Shown here: positions 21,181-32,989 of the stretch, piece by piece
Layout: every line of letters begins with the position of its first letter
Position numbering within the stretch: position 1 is the first letter of the stretch
Assembly: GCA_031308135.1 (NCBI GenBank)
Contig: JAHLJT010000664.1
Location: 62,001-126,000, forward strand
Length of the DNA stretch: 64,000 bases
Direction of reading: 5' to 3'
Source of the DNA: Acheta domesticus
Lineage: Eukaryota > Arthropoda > Insecta > Orthoptera > Gryllidae
Notes under the pieces: generated by a model
What the model was told of the DNA's origin: nothing
Database searches by the model: none
Seen by the model: only the letters and a program-made list of their open reading frames with translations
Program-made: the position numbers and the translations under genes

Positions 21181-23065
21181 TTCTGAACCACAATGCACAA
21201 ATTTTACAACTTTTGAAAGTGTACAATATTTTTTAATTTTCCTGTAAACACTTTAGAGTGTTACCCAGTACTACCCTCCAAATTATTATATTTAAAGGTT
21301 TTCATTGAATTCTTTAGAATTCATGATCTCTTTAGAGATAAATAATGTTAATTTTTTTAGAAAGAGACAATGCTCCCATATATTTTGTAGATTTACTGAT
21401 TGAATGACCTTAAATTTGAAACCATATCTGTTTGTTTTTCAGGATAAAATTTTTAAAATGTTTTGAATAAACGAAAATGTATGGTTTCAAAATCATACCT
21501 CAAAGAGTATGTTGCTACATTTCTAACAAAGATTTTGAAACTTCTTTTCAAGCCCCAACATTGGTCTGAAAACAAATTAAATAGCTTGACATAAATTACT
21601 AAAGCAAACACTCTTTACATCTATTCACATAGTGTGAACATAAGATTTCTTCAAAACTTCTTTGGGATGATCATCTGATCTTGCTTCTTACCGTAATGTT
21701 TCTGTTCATTTAGAGACGAACCTACAAAAACAATTTCCTCAATTCATCTAGAATGTTACTGTTTTTGATAGTCATAAACATGGAAAATTCTGAAGAAATG
21801 CTATCATTACTTTTGTACGGTTCTTAAAACAATGAGAAACAAATGTCAACTTACGGGTAATATTTCACTTGGTCAAATGTGAGAGGCTGATTTAATAAGA
21901 TATTTTTTTCTTTTTCCGGACACCATGGATTGTTTTCATTTGCATTTGCTTACAGCAACTTGGCAAATGTTATTTCCAGAAAAACATTAGATTGCTTGCT
22001 TTTCATAGGTTATGTTGTGTAAGACGTACACAATTAAGTTGCAAAATCATATAACTGCAACTGCAATGTATAACATAATACAATGAGATCGAAAATACAC
22101 ACTCTCCTAAAAGTAGTTGTGATATATTATCTTACACTAGTGAAAACGCAATTAAACACTAAATAGCTTGATATAATTTTGTCCTACTAGCTCGAAAATA
22201 AACTATACACTTTTCCCTTCAATTATTGCAGTTGAAACAAAGAAACAAATAATTGTTCTTGAAAAACGTGTCACAAGAATTATGTACAAAATAGTAGCAT
22301 GTATGACAGTCACACTCTAAAAAGCAACTTGCAGAGCGAAGTAAAGGATGTAAGTCTTGTTACCAACTCTAGCGAAGAAATAAACCTAATGTTGACGATA
22401 TTACAATTAATATGTGCATCTCTTTTCACGCTCTTATGTATTTTTTCCTCGTAATTTTTAGATATTGTTACTTCCCTCACTATCTTGTTACAATCAATAT
22501 CTTCTGAATGAAATAATGTAGGTGACAAAATTCAAATGTTTGAGCTCCAATTTGGCATGATAGCCACTGGTAGCAAGGCGCGCGCGTGCTCACGCGCATG
22601 CGCAGGTTCCGAGCATGGCGCGTGGCTTTTCTGGTATGTTCAACTTTTTACAAAACGCTGTCATTTTCACGGACGCAGGTGGACGCAGCTGCATTTAATC
22701 GTAACATGTAGTTATATAAATAGACTTCTTTTCCTAAAAATCCTATTGAGGAGGACGGAGGAGAAAAAAGTTACAGCCTTTTAAAGTGAGACCTATTTTC
22801 CCATTTAAATAACATGGAGACATTTCATTGACAAAAATGCTTCGTTTTGAATGCTTTTTTCTTATATATATCGCTATTAAAATGTGATATAAAACTTGAC
22901 ATTGGATTCAGGAACTCATAAATAGCATACAGAGTCATATTATTTGCCGTTTCTGCAAATTTTGTTTTTTCTCCCAATGCGCGCATTTCGGGCCATTTCA
23001 GCCCATTGTGCGGTGGACGGCTTGCTTCAAATAATTTATCCGACGAGCGGCATTTGAAAAATAAC

Positions 23066-24087
23066 TACTGCGAGAAAGTCTGTGCCATTCTATAGCACCT
23101 AGTTTTTTTTTATGTATTTATTTACCGTCCCGTATTACACACGTGGACAAAATTTAAAGAAAAAATTAAGAGCCGATTTCTAGAAGTTTCTTTTTGTAAT
23201 TTTGAAGCGAAGATTACGCAAAACCGACTCGTTTTTCAGAAAATTCTACATAACCTTTTTTAAAGACTTAATTTTGTACAAGAAACTTTGAAGTAAAAAT
23301 CGCTGTCTACAATTTTGTGGTGTTAAAAATTTTTTTTTGCAATTTTCAAAGAACAAAGTATTTGCCACAAGTAGTACTAAGTCCTTATTTTTTTATCGTC
23401 TCTCATTACATAAGTGAAGAAAATTTAAAGAAAAAATTTGGAGTGGTTTTTGAGAAACATTTTTCTTGTAAATTTGAATCGCAATATTCGCAAAAACTAC
23501 TCGTTTTTAAAAAAATGGTTCATGACCTTATTTAAAGTGCTAATTTTGTACAACCGACTTTGTTTGAGGTAAAAATCTCTATCTTAAACTTTGCAGTTTT
23601 TAAATAGTTTTTTGCAATTTCCGAAAAATTGGGGATATCAACGGAAATGATACCTTCATTCCCTTAAACGTTCTTCGCACTATTAAACAACGAAATGTAA
23701 TAAAGTTTGAGCCATTTTCTTTTAACTTTGAAAATCTCAAAATGGACTTCATGTAAAGTACCCTCAAATACTAAAATATCGGTTTCAAATTCCAGAGGCC
23801 TTGAGACGAGTAAAAACGATCGGGGAATATTAATTTTGAAGACAATCGGCCGAACGGTTTTGCCGTCAATCGATTTTGCAGTATGAAGAAACAACAAATC
23901 ATGGATTTTGACTACACCACGAGATAGAGGATTTTTTTTCTACATTTAGCAACAGGTTTTATCCACGTTTTGTCACCAGTCCCCTGCTATAAGAGTTTTT
24001 CTGGCGAAAATTCCCCGTTTTCCGACGCACGATTACATAACTTTCTCTTCTTACGAAGTATTCGTAAGGCGAGAAAGTAAAAACAGG
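23066..24087 (-). repeat. R1-type dispersed repeat copies
   Basis: On minus the head at 24087 reads ACTTTCTCGCCTTACGAATA then AGAGAAAGTTATGTAATC, parallel to other R1 heads. Two body units (about 23140-23370 and 23400-23630) resemble each other, each with AAATTTAAAGAAAAAATT and CAAAAACTACTCGTTTTT-like words. At 23066-23100 the terminal motif GCGAGAAAGTCTGTGCCATT appears in plus orientation, so the segment may be two abutting copies rather than one. Confidence 0.65.
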
Positions 24088-24185
24088 ATTCAGAGTCATG
24101 CATACTTTGCACTCTGGCATTCACGAAATTAATCGAAATTAAATACTTTTTTAAGCAAATTATACTATAATCTGAATCTTGTCAA
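24088..24185 (+). repeat. Direct repeat, copy 1 (possible LTR remnant)
   Basis: ACTTTGCACTCTGGCATTCA, CGAAATTAATCGAAATTAAA and TATAATCTGAATCTTGT match 27889-27990 in the same orientation. The pair flanks the gag pseudogene, as LTR fragments would. Confidence 0.7.
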
Positions 24186-24804
24186 ACATTCGATCTCCTG
24201 ACGATGGTCAAATTTTGTATTTACCGCTTCCTTCGGCTTATTGACGTACAGTTGCTGAGTTTGGCTTCCATAAGTTTCGATTACTACATTGACATTTGCT
24301 CTCGCCTTTTGTAATCTTTCATTATAGATTAATGAAGAATGATACAACCCTAATTGCGTAATCAACTTCTCTGTCTACATTGGCAGCAAATTTTGTAATA
24401 AAGATTGTGTTGCTGGAGAAAATGTATTAGTAAACAAGCAATCTCCTCTTCTGACATCGAGGGAGTACAGGGCTTAAGGCTGGCCATTTTCTCTGTTGCA
24501 TATTCCTGCATGGATATTGCTCCCTTTTTCCACGTCCCGTACATGACATTCATCTTGAAATGAATTTGTGTGTCGTTATTCCAAAAACATGAATAAAATT
24601 TATCCCGAAATTTGTTCATTGTTTTTGGTAATTTACCTAAGCTATCCGCCCAAATTCTTGCATTGCCTTGCAACGTCTGATACATTATCTGTGCTTTCTT
24701 GTTATCCTGGACAATTCAAAGAAAAGAAGTGATCTACTGGCTCCATGAATACACGAGGATTTTCATCTATAGATGCCCTGAATGTTGGAGTACATGGTAA
24801 TGAG

Positions 24805-26623
24805 TAGGGCCCGGATAATTATGTACTAAAAATTAGGAAAATATGTACATATAATGTATTAAATTATATAAAAATATGTACTAAAAAGTAAGAAATATGT
24901 AACACTTTAATTATTATATCAATTCGTTTTAATAAAATACTCTTGCTTAAATGTTGATCTGTGTAGACTTAATATACTCGTAAAGAACAAAATTAAAAAA
25001 TAATTCTACTCAAAATTCTCTTATTTACAATGGTCTCCGTAAAAAATGAGAAACAAATATTTGTTTCAAATACTTAGAAAATAGCCTAATGTGACGTCAC
25101 CGACGCTTTAAATTACTTTCGTTTGTGTGACTTGTTTTTTTCTTCTTCTTCTTCTTCTTCTTCGTCGTCGTCTCCTCCTTTTTCTTCTTCTTCTTCTTCG
25201 TCGTCGTCTTCTCCTTTTTCTTCTTCTTCTTCGTCGTCTCCTCCTCCTTCTTCGTCTCCTTCTTCTTCTTCGTTGTCCTTGAATCTCTTTCTCTTCGTCG
25301 GTATTGTACTGGAGTTTAATCAACACCACCTACATCTAGTTAGGTGGCGTTGATTTAGTTCCCGGCATACTTACCAAGATCACAGCACCAAAACACGAAA
25401 AAACACGTTTTTGGAAATTTCTTAGAATTTTGTAGCCATTTCTGGAAACAAATTATCAGTTCCCCATTAGGACGCCGAGACGCGTCGAATGACACCTCGT
25501 TTGTATCCACTAGTGCACGGGAAGTAGTCTACCCGTGAGAGACGGAACGCCTCATCCGCAAGCATGCACACGAGGAGTTTACTCAAATATTCTACAGGGA
25601 TGAAATTTTTCCTATTATCTGTTCGAAGGCCTTGTACCGACCAAGTGTTCCACATTGCATGAAGTTGCTGGTGTTTATTCAAACTTTGTCCCAACATGTC
25701 ACTGTTCAATGCTAGTCGCGGATTAGGGAATAAAAACAATGCTGGTTGATATTTAATCAATTGACTCTTAGCACAAATTCAGCTTTCTTTAATAATGTTC
25801 TTACCCAAGACGCTATTGCTTGACTTCTCTGAAAAGATTAACCAAACTTTTCTTACGGCAAATTCCCAGTCTGCGTTACCACAAGGTTTAAGCCAATCGC
25901 CGTGAATTATTTTCTGTCCCTTTCTTATCCAAAAGCTGTAGTGCCACATCATGATTTTACTTTAGATTTTCACCTCACAGAGATACTTTACAAACAAGGG
26001 TTTAGGCTCCAGTGCAACAAACGGGGAAAGATGGCGCTTTCCTCGCTCCTGCGTTGGTGCGTGTAATTTTTGGCGAAGGGCATTAAGGTCAAGAGAGACC
26101 TCTAAAAATACGTAGTGGGCGCGAGTTATCGCTTGCTAGACGTACCATTTTCATACACAAAATTTATTTCTGAGTAGTATTTTGTTCTCTACTTTACTCG
26201 CGCTGAAATCTACACACTGGAAGCTTTGGAGTGCAGCACCTTGCCCTTTTGTAGGATTCTGCGTGCTACAATATCAACATTTTTACGCAATGCAATAGCG
26301 CCAATTTGGAGAGGAGGCTGCCGAAAAATTGTTTGACAATGCTGAATTGTTTGTCTTGATTATTCCTAATCAAAAACATGTAGGATAAATGAAGAATTGT
26401 ACAAAAGAATGCAGAAAAACGAAAATATTAAGAAATATTTAAAAATATGTACTTTTGTGAAAAATATGTAAATTTATGTACTTTCGGGTAAAATATGTAA
26501 ATATATGTACTAAAGAGTCATCGGTTTTAGGACCTAATCGACATGAAACGTAAATATATTGTGGTTTTGACTCGATAGAGTTAACATGCGGAAATATGTA
26601 ATTACATAATTATCCGGGCCCTA
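24805..26623. mobile_element. hAT-type element with 8-bp duplication
   Basis: Seen: perfect inverted ends TAGGGCCCGGATAATTATGT, and GTAATGAG on both sides (24797-24804 and 26624-26631). Known: hAT transposons have short ends beginning T/CAGGG and make 8-bp duplications. Subterminal regions repeat ATATGTACTAAA and AAATATGTA words on both sides. No hAT transposase was recognised; minus frames near 25467-25760 and 25790-25960 look protein-like (GDWLKPCGNADWEFAVRKVW) but are unidentified. Probably non-autonomous and young, given exact ends and duplication. Confidence 0.85.
25136..25290. repeat. (TTC/GTC/TCC)n microsatellite
   Basis: Runs of TTC, GTC and TCC triplets inside the hAT-type element. 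They make long poly-Arg or poly-Ser reading frames that are artefacts. Confidence 0.95.
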
Positions 26624-27888
26624 GTAATGAGATATAAGTAAGGGGTACATTACCAGAACTCGATGGTAAATTTTCAAAATGTTTTTGAGTTCTACCATCT
26701 CATTCCTGCACTCGTTAATTTGGTGTTTCAGAGCACCATCTTGTTCCGAGAGAGCTATAATCCCACTATCTAGCTTGTTGATCTAAACTATAATTTGTTC
26801 GGTAACTACTTTTTGGAAAATATCCATTCCCATCTCAAGTGTATTTTGCCAGTCTGATGTTACAGTTATATCATTTTGTGTTTCAATCTTGTCTTCAAAA
26901 TCCTTTGTAGTCTGACTACTTTTGTCCTCTAATCCTTGACCTAAATCTAGGATATTTCTTCGAATTTCCTATGCCCCTGTACAAGCTCTTCTTTAACCTC
27001 ACTTTTGAAATCAGCTTTCCACTGTTCAGCTAATTCCATAAACTGAGATTTTAAATTATCCTCTTACAGTTTATTATTTTCCTCCATTAGGTTCTCTAAT
27101 TCGGCAAATTTACCTTCTAACTTAGTATTATTCTCATCCATTCGGTTGTCTAATTGAGCAAATTTATTTTCTAATACAGTATTGCCGGTAGCAATCCTGT
27201 TGCCTCAAGTTTCAGCTTGAATGCGCAATTTGATTTCGATTTGCTGCATGAGATGTTCAGTAAGACGTTGCATCATTAAGTATGCTCTATCTATATCCTG
27301 TTTCTCAGCCTTCCCAGATCGTGTAGGAGTCTGTTGAGATTCGGTATGCCACTTTTTCCTGTACCCCCATGTCCTACATTGGATGTCCCCTAAACAGTTT
27401 TAGTGGCTTCTGGTAACACCCAATTATCCTTATCACTATCAAATTCATCTGCACTGACTGGGAATTCAGACAAATTCCTGGCCACGTTATATTTATCCGA
27501 CATTTTGAGATTAATTGCGATTTAGAGTCAATCTTTTTCTGAGGCACTGTATAACATACAGCAAATCACAAGAAAATATTTTTGAAGGAAAATCACCAAC
27601 ACAGTGTTGAAATTATAGCCTTGTAAAATGTTGAATAAATAGTTCAACAATTCCCTCTATGCAATGGAAAACTCACAGAATATAAAATTATTTTGAATTT
27701 AAATTCTTCTACTAAATTGTTCTACTAAATTGTGATTTTATCTTAATGCATTCGTGAATTTGAGGTCCATTAACGTCGAGTGGCAGATATGTATGCCACC
27801 GAGTTGGGCGTCAGATATGATCGACTGGGACAGGAATTTTGTCTTCAATTATTCAACCTAGCTCAGTCGGATGACTGTCGAACAAAAA

Positions 27889-27990
27889 AAAAAAATACAG
27901 GATTTAGGGCTGTGGATACTTTGCACTCTGGCATTCACGAAATCAATCGAAATTAAATATTTTTTTAAAACAAATTATTCTATAATCTGA
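27889..27990 (+). repeat. Direct repeat, copy 2 (possible LTR remnant)
   Basis: Partner of 24088-24185, with ACTTTGCACTCTGGCATTCA and ATAATCTGAATCTTGTA. It lies upstream (minus sense) of the gag start, after a poly-A run at 27880-27891. Confidence 0.7.
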
Positions 27991-28319
27991 ATCTTGTACC
28001 AGAAATATACATTTCCACAAATACCCTGTATAAAAAAAGATTGTATAACTACAACACTTTTGTACACACACATCTGCTACTAACAATCAAGAAAGTTTAA
28101 TGATATGCTTTCTTGTGTAATACTTGACAGATTAAAAAAATTAAATTCCTGTCTTAACTTTTCTCCTTTCTATATTCACACATTTACATTAAAGAAACAA
28201 AAACATGGGTTGTATTGCTTTTTTACATGGAACACAATGCTTTCCATGAATTATCGTTTTAATGAATTCTGTAAATTGCTTACTCTCTGTTGTATACTAA
28301 AGAGAGAAAACTAACAACT

Positions 28320-28780
28320 GTGCTTAGTACAACAATTTATTATTCTAAATTCCAAAATCTCAATCCGAATACAAGCCAGGTCCCGTTCTCCAATAGGCGT
28401 AGAAGTCGAGTCGTAGCGTAGTCCTCCGAAATTCCGATGCTCCAATCCTGATGCGTAGCGTGTTCATCGTACTCGTGCGCAGGCTTCTTCCGGCGGCGAT
28501 AATGCAAACTCCAGGCTCCAACTCGAACTGCTGCTGTGGCGCGACGCCCCGCTTGTATAGCGCCGCTTGGGGAGGGAGAGCGCCACCGGCCCCTCCTCCG
28601 CTCCGCAGGGGTAGTCCCGCCGTTGGCTGTGTGCGGTGGGCGTCACCCGGGCGCTTGTCGCCGGCGGCCACCGGGGTCGCTCCTAGCGCCCCTTGCAGCG
28701 ACGCGCCGATCTATCGGCGTGGCGGGCAGCGCATCGGCCACAGATGCCACACTCTCTCTTTCACTTGTATGAAAAAATTA
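28320..28780 (-). promoter_or_regulatory. Possible LTR-like promoter and poly(A) unit
   Basis: A GC-rich island in AT-rich DNA. On minus it has a TATACAAG box near 28555, then GCAGTTCGAG, and AATAAA near 28335, the order expected for an LTR U3-R-U5. TG and CA candidates exist at both ends, but I could not find a matching target duplication, so the LTR assignment is weak. Reading frames across it (up to 143 codons, plus) have no recognisable domain. Confidence 0.3.
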
Positions 28781-29269
28781 CAATCACATTATTTGAAACA
28801 ATTCTTTTTGCAAATTCTTAGTAATTGTTTCTGCTTGGTTTTCCAAAATAAGAATGATTCTATAGATTTAGTGTCAATTTGAAAACTTCTCAAACACTTG
28901 ATAAAGGATTCTTATGTATTTTCCGCAATTATACAAATTTAGACGAGAGTTCAAATACTGTAATTCCGTTTTTGAACTTTCTTACTTGTGACGTATTCAG
29001 GGTCGGTAGTTGAAATCAGGTAGCCTATAAATGCCTAATACCACATATTTAGGCATTTAATTATTCTTTTTAAAACTATAAAATGAGGAACATGTGAACA
29101 ACTTAACAAAGAACATATTACATAAATTCAACATGTCATGTCCCAACCACACCGCACTGTTAGGCAAAAACAAAACACCATGAATATAATGAAAATATAC
29201 ATTGAATTAACATATTGTAGTGCAGTGAGACAGGTGGAACGACCCGAGCCATGGAGGAGACCACGCGTC
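28781..29269. other. No recognisable gene
   Basis: AT-rich spacer with no motif recognised. Confidence 0.4.
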
Positions 29270-29865
29270 CGTTATGGACCTCCCCAGGCACAGGCCCTCA
29301 AGACTTTTCAGGTAGGCGGAAGCGGACGGGTCGAGGGTGAGCCCGGGCCGTGGACGTGTTCCACGCGACCCACGTCAAATGCGACGCCCACATGACGAGG
29401 CCACTGATAGCCGAGCGGGACACCCCGAGGGAGAGGAGATGATCCTCCGCCCCTCGTAAGGGTCACGGCATCGCGGACCTCCGGGACATCGTATACCGCG
29501 CCATCGTATCCCTTAGCCTACGACCGCCTCCACCCACCACCTGCATGTCGAGGACGCAGGCCCGGCCGTCCCGCTCCACAACGTCGGGCCTACGGCCGCC
29601 GAGGCAAGTGTTGATTTTGAGCTCCGACGAAAGCCCCTGCTGCGGAGATGGGCGGTCAGAAACCTGGCGGCCACGTTGTGCCGGCGAACGCGAGCAACAT
29701 GCGCCGTCTCTGTCTGAGAACACCCCGCCCTCCACCTAACAGGCCGCCCCGGGCGACCTCTCGCTGTTCTCACTGCAGTGGCGAGGACATTGATTCGTAA
29801 ACTTATAGCTTGAATATCTTCGCGCCCGCCCCACTGGGCAGGCGGAGACCGCACCAGTCCAAGGA
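29270..29865 (-). pseudogene. R2-like LINE tail with restriction-like endonuclease
   Basis: Seen: minus frames give IQAISLRINVLATAVRTARG, CSQTETAHVARVRRHNVAAR, then (other frame) INTCLGGRRPDVVERDGRAC and VLDMQVVGGGGR. Known: R2-group non-LTR retrotransposons end with a CxxC...ETxxHxxxxC zinc motif, an RHN box and a PD-(D/E)xK-type endonuclease (RRPDVVxxDG...xDVQV); the order and spacing match. Strongly GC-rich against its AT-rich surroundings. The zinc motif is incomplete (a stretch after TET is missing) and frames shift. It abuts, in the same orientation, a different APE-type LINE at about 29866. Confidence 0.75.
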
Positions 29866-31822
29866 CGGAACCTTGAGGAACACCACATGTTACGGGTGAA
29901 AGTTAACGTACACTTTGTTTAACTCGTACGCATTGTCTCCTCCCTGTTAAATAGCTTTTGAACCAATCTAGAGCCATCCCTCTTATTCCAACCTTACTTA
30001 ATCTCGTTTTAAGGATATTATGATCCACCGAATCAAACGCCGTAGTAATATCAATAAATAGACCAGCAACGTGGGATTTTAATTTAAACCATCAAAAACA
30101 CTAGAGAAAAAGCCAACAGTGCTTATACTGTAGATCTTTTTTCCATAAAACCAAATTGCTTTGAACGTGAAACATTATTCAAAGGAAGAAACTTCATTAT
30201 TCTTGATTTAACAATTTTTTTCTATAATTTTTGGGAAATTTGATAAAAGTGATATAGGTCTATAATTATTTAAATCTACTTCCTGACCCTTTTTAAATAA
30301 GCGAATTACAACAACTGTTTTTAAGCAATGTGGAAATTCGCCCGTTGAAAAGCTTAGATTAATGATATGTGACAATATGGAACAAATATAATTGCCTGAG
30401 AACTTTATTATGTGAGCTGACATTTCATCTATTCCCGGAGATTTATTTGAGTTCAACATGCTAATGACAGAAAGTACTTCATTCTCACATGTAGGCAACA
30501 TAAAGAAATAATTTAATATATTTACAGGAGGAAAGGTAGTCCTAAGATCACGCAGATCAAACCCAACATTGGTATCCATAGTATTCACCAGTTTATTTAC
30601 AACATTAATAAAAAAAGAATCGAATTCATTTGCTATAAGTAAGGGGTCTTGTATTGTCTCACCCGATCCATCTATTTTTTCAATGGAAACTATATTATTT
30701 CTCACATTCTTCAATACCAATACACCATTAATAACTTGCCATTGTTTCTTGGTATTATTTTTATTTTTTTGAAATAAGTTCTCATAGTAATTAGTTTTTT
30801 GATAAATGATATAATTTTTCAATTTCAAAGAATAATAATCAAAACGTTGTCTTAAGTTCTGATCATTTGTTTTTTGTTTTACTTTCTTATATAATGAGTT
30901 TCTATTCTGTTGTCTACAACACAATTCATATGTCATCCAAGGTTTTAGTATTTTTACAGAACATTTTCTTATATTTGTATATTTTGATTTTTCTATAATA
31001 TTCTTAAAAGTATGTAAAAACAAATTAAATGCCTCTAATGCATTATCCTTTGAATAAACATCTGACCAATTTTCAACACAAAGTATATCATGTAATTTCT
31101 TATAGTCTATTTTTATATTATGTCTAACATTGCATGTTATTTTCTTTTGAATATTTGGAAAGAACAAGTTACATAGAACTGCATCATGATCACTTCTGTC
31201 AGATTTGAGAACACAAGACTCGGAACTAATATTTTCTCTAGATCTAAAATAAATATGATCAATACAACGATTTCCTCTAGTAGGGGAATCAATCAGTTGA
31301 TTCAGCCCATTACTGTTCATTATGATCTGATATTCATCAATAACCTGAGATTGTTCTAGAATACACAAATTAATGTCTCGTACAACAAGATTTTTCTCAG
31401 ACGAAGCATTTAGTATTTCTCTTAATTGGTTCAAATAATCCCTTACACGATATAAGTGAAGCCTGTAAATAGCAATGATTTATGGAGATTATTCAGAGTC
31501 AATTTCCACGATTATTTTGATAGCATCAGCTGATGACATATCAATGGAGCTACGGCGAGACTCAAATAACTAGGAAACGTAAACAATAATCCCTCCTGCT
31601 CGATATGTTTCATTACAGTTAGCTAAAAGATGTCAATTCTGATTCAGATATCCATATTTCTGTTAGTACAATTATTCGTGGACGTTTATTTAAAGAGTCT
31701 AAGTAAATACAAACACTGTCGAAATTTTCTCTTACACTGAATATTTTGGTGAAAGATACGAAAGAATTGTTTTTATTAAAAATGTTAAATTCTTCAAAAG
31801 ATTCATTATTCATCACTACCAT
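29866..31822 (-). pseudogene. APE-type LINE ORF2 (endonuclease and partial RT)
   Basis: Seen: from the 5' side, NFDSVCIYLDSLNKRPRIIV (near 31700) of the apurinic endonuclease, GGIIVYVS, then a 408-codon frame (30208-31434) with GNRCIDHIYFRSR and KSDRSDHDAVLCNL (endonuclease IDHI and SDH motifs), KPWMTYELCCRQQNRNSLYK, SMLNSNKSPGIDEMSAHIIK and NNYRPISLLSNFPKIIEK (reverse transcriptase start). Downstream in broken frames are QFGFMEKRSTVSTVGFF and a VPQGS-like remnant, after which the sequence switches to the R2-like tail. Known: this layout is that of Jockey/CR1-group LINEs. The YADD block is absent, so it is inactive. The clade was not resolved. Confidence 0.8.
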
Positions 31823-31849
31823 ATGATGTTATTAGAGCAGACTCACAGT

Positions 31850-32290
31850 TTATTCAAATCTTCCATTGAAGTGATTCTCACTACTGGTGCTCCTTGGTGC
31901 TTCCTCATGAGAATATTCCCATTTTGTACCCAAGATAAGTGAATTGTTTAATCTTCATTACTTCTCTCGCCTCAGCATACACCCTCCTCCTTCCAGGGCT
32001 TAAGTTCTCGTTTATATACACAGGCATTGCAGGCTGTGGGAATGTGCGGTTGAAATATTTCTTTTCACCTTACGTTTAGCTAAAACATTAAATTTTTCCT
32101 CCTGTCTCACAAATTTTACAATTCTCCCTCGAGGCCGTCCATCAGGTCTACTTCCAGGTTTTCCCAAACAGTGACAAACATCAATACTTTCACGATTTAC
32201 ATTTCCGTCAAGGGGAACACAAATGTTGTTCGTTCTTGCTTGCTTTGAGCATTCACTAGCTTTTATATTAATAGTCTATGAGCTCATGTC
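31850..32290 (-). pseudogene. LINE ORF1 C-terminal region
   Basis: Seen: SIDVCHCLGKPGSRPDGRPR then GRIVKFVRQEEKFNVLAKRK, VKRNIS, and after stops ALEGGGCMLRR and ILGTKWEYSHEEAPR. Known: LINE ORF1 proteins with an RRM/CTD-like module have CHRLGK...RPxxIIVKFxRxxxRxxvlxxxRKL, a later P.RRxLxxxAR, and WTxNGxIxVRK. It lies immediately upstream of, and on the same strand as, the ORF2 at 29866-31822, so it is probably that element's ORF1. Confidence 0.65.
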
Positions 32291-32299
32291 TTTACTTGA

Positions 32300-32989
32300 A
32301 AGTTCACTAAAATATTCTAATTTTCAATTTACGACAGTCTGTTTTAAACAATAGAATGAAGTGTACAGTTTTGGAAACAAAAATCGATCGCGGCCGTCTG
32401 CGGCTAAGTTCAGCTTCCGAACGGAATGGGCAGCCCTTGTCATGACGAAACGTCGCAGGCGGGACCTTACAAATCGCCACAGCCAATTAACGGAGGGGGG
32501 GTGTGGCCTAACAAAATTATGAAGTAGAAAATGACGGACGTCCCTAGTTCAGATGTGGAAATATTTTAGAATTATGATACATGGAATGAAACAATTTTAT
32601 GAACATGAAAGTAAATTCCTTGAAATGAATGTATAAATGCATTCACTTTACCAGCATTAACACATATGTTTTTGACGATACTACATTAATAATATATAAA
32701 ATAACATTGATTTTTGACCAATTACTTTCTCATGCACATTTTAATTTCAGTATTATTTTTCATACACAATCCATGAACTTGATCAAATGTTCAGTTTACT
32801 GTAGATTTCGTGGATGAGTAAAAGTATCATAACAGTAAATTAGCCTATGTTTATAAAATTTGTAAAAATTGCAAAGTCGTGTATCGTTCTCGAATAGATA
32901 GAGGACTCCTAGGGAATCATTTTAGTAAAACTCAAAGACCAAGTGTATATTTATCATTATAGTAACAATTAAACTAGATAAGCAATCAA
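32300..32989. other. No recognisable gene
   Basis: Includes a short GC-rich stretch (32385-32505) with a G-run; it may be the 5' region of the LINE. No supported gene. Confidence 0.35.

Larger units (their letters stand above)
16956..23010 (-). mobile_element. Transib element B (RAG1-like transposase family)
   Basis: Seen: inverted ends of about 38 bp. Left starts CACAGTGGGCTGAAACGGGC; right read inward starts CACAATGGGCTGAAATGGCC; both continue to GCGCGCATTGGG. CGGTG flanks both sides (16951-16955 and 23011-23015). Known: Transib ends start CAC and create 5-bp CGNCG-like duplications. The ends match those of element A, so they are one family. A C-terminal transposase exon lies on minus at about 18470-18621. 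At 6.05 kb it is longer than typical and carries secondary insertions, including R1-like sequence (17764-18370). Confidence 0.85.
24165..27505 (-). pseudogene. Gypsy-like gag, split by a hAT-type element
   Basis: Seen: a start near 27505 (MSDKYNVARNLSEFPVSADE), a coiled-coil-rich part in broken frames (LENKFAQLDNRMDENNTKLE near 27180-27110), PTFRASIDENPRVFMEPVDH (24800-24735), then LQGNARIWADSLGKLPKTMN, FRDKFYSCFWNN and QEYATEKMASLKP (24685-24470). Known: retrotransposon gag domains have LxGxAxxWxxSL followed by FxxxFxxxFW. Many stops and frameshifts; a separate 66-codon frame follows at 24165-24365. The hAT-type element at 24805-26623 interrupts it. No protease or reverse transcriptase follows, so pol is deleted. 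Confidence 0.7.

Noticed and set aside
25108..25353. Poly-Arg / poly-Ser reading frames
   Set aside because: They are translations of a triplet microsatellite with no other protein-like sequence.
27850..27895. Third SINE (TAGCTCAGTCGG followed by poly-A)
   Set aside because: An A-box match and A-run are present, but no B-box, so too little to call.
28451..28882. 143-codon plus-strand frame in a GC-rich island
   Set aside because: No domain recognised; the island looks more like an LTR read on the other strand.
29270..29865. True R2 element in 28S rDNA
   Set aside because: No 28S rDNA sequence flanks it; only R2-like protein motifs are present.
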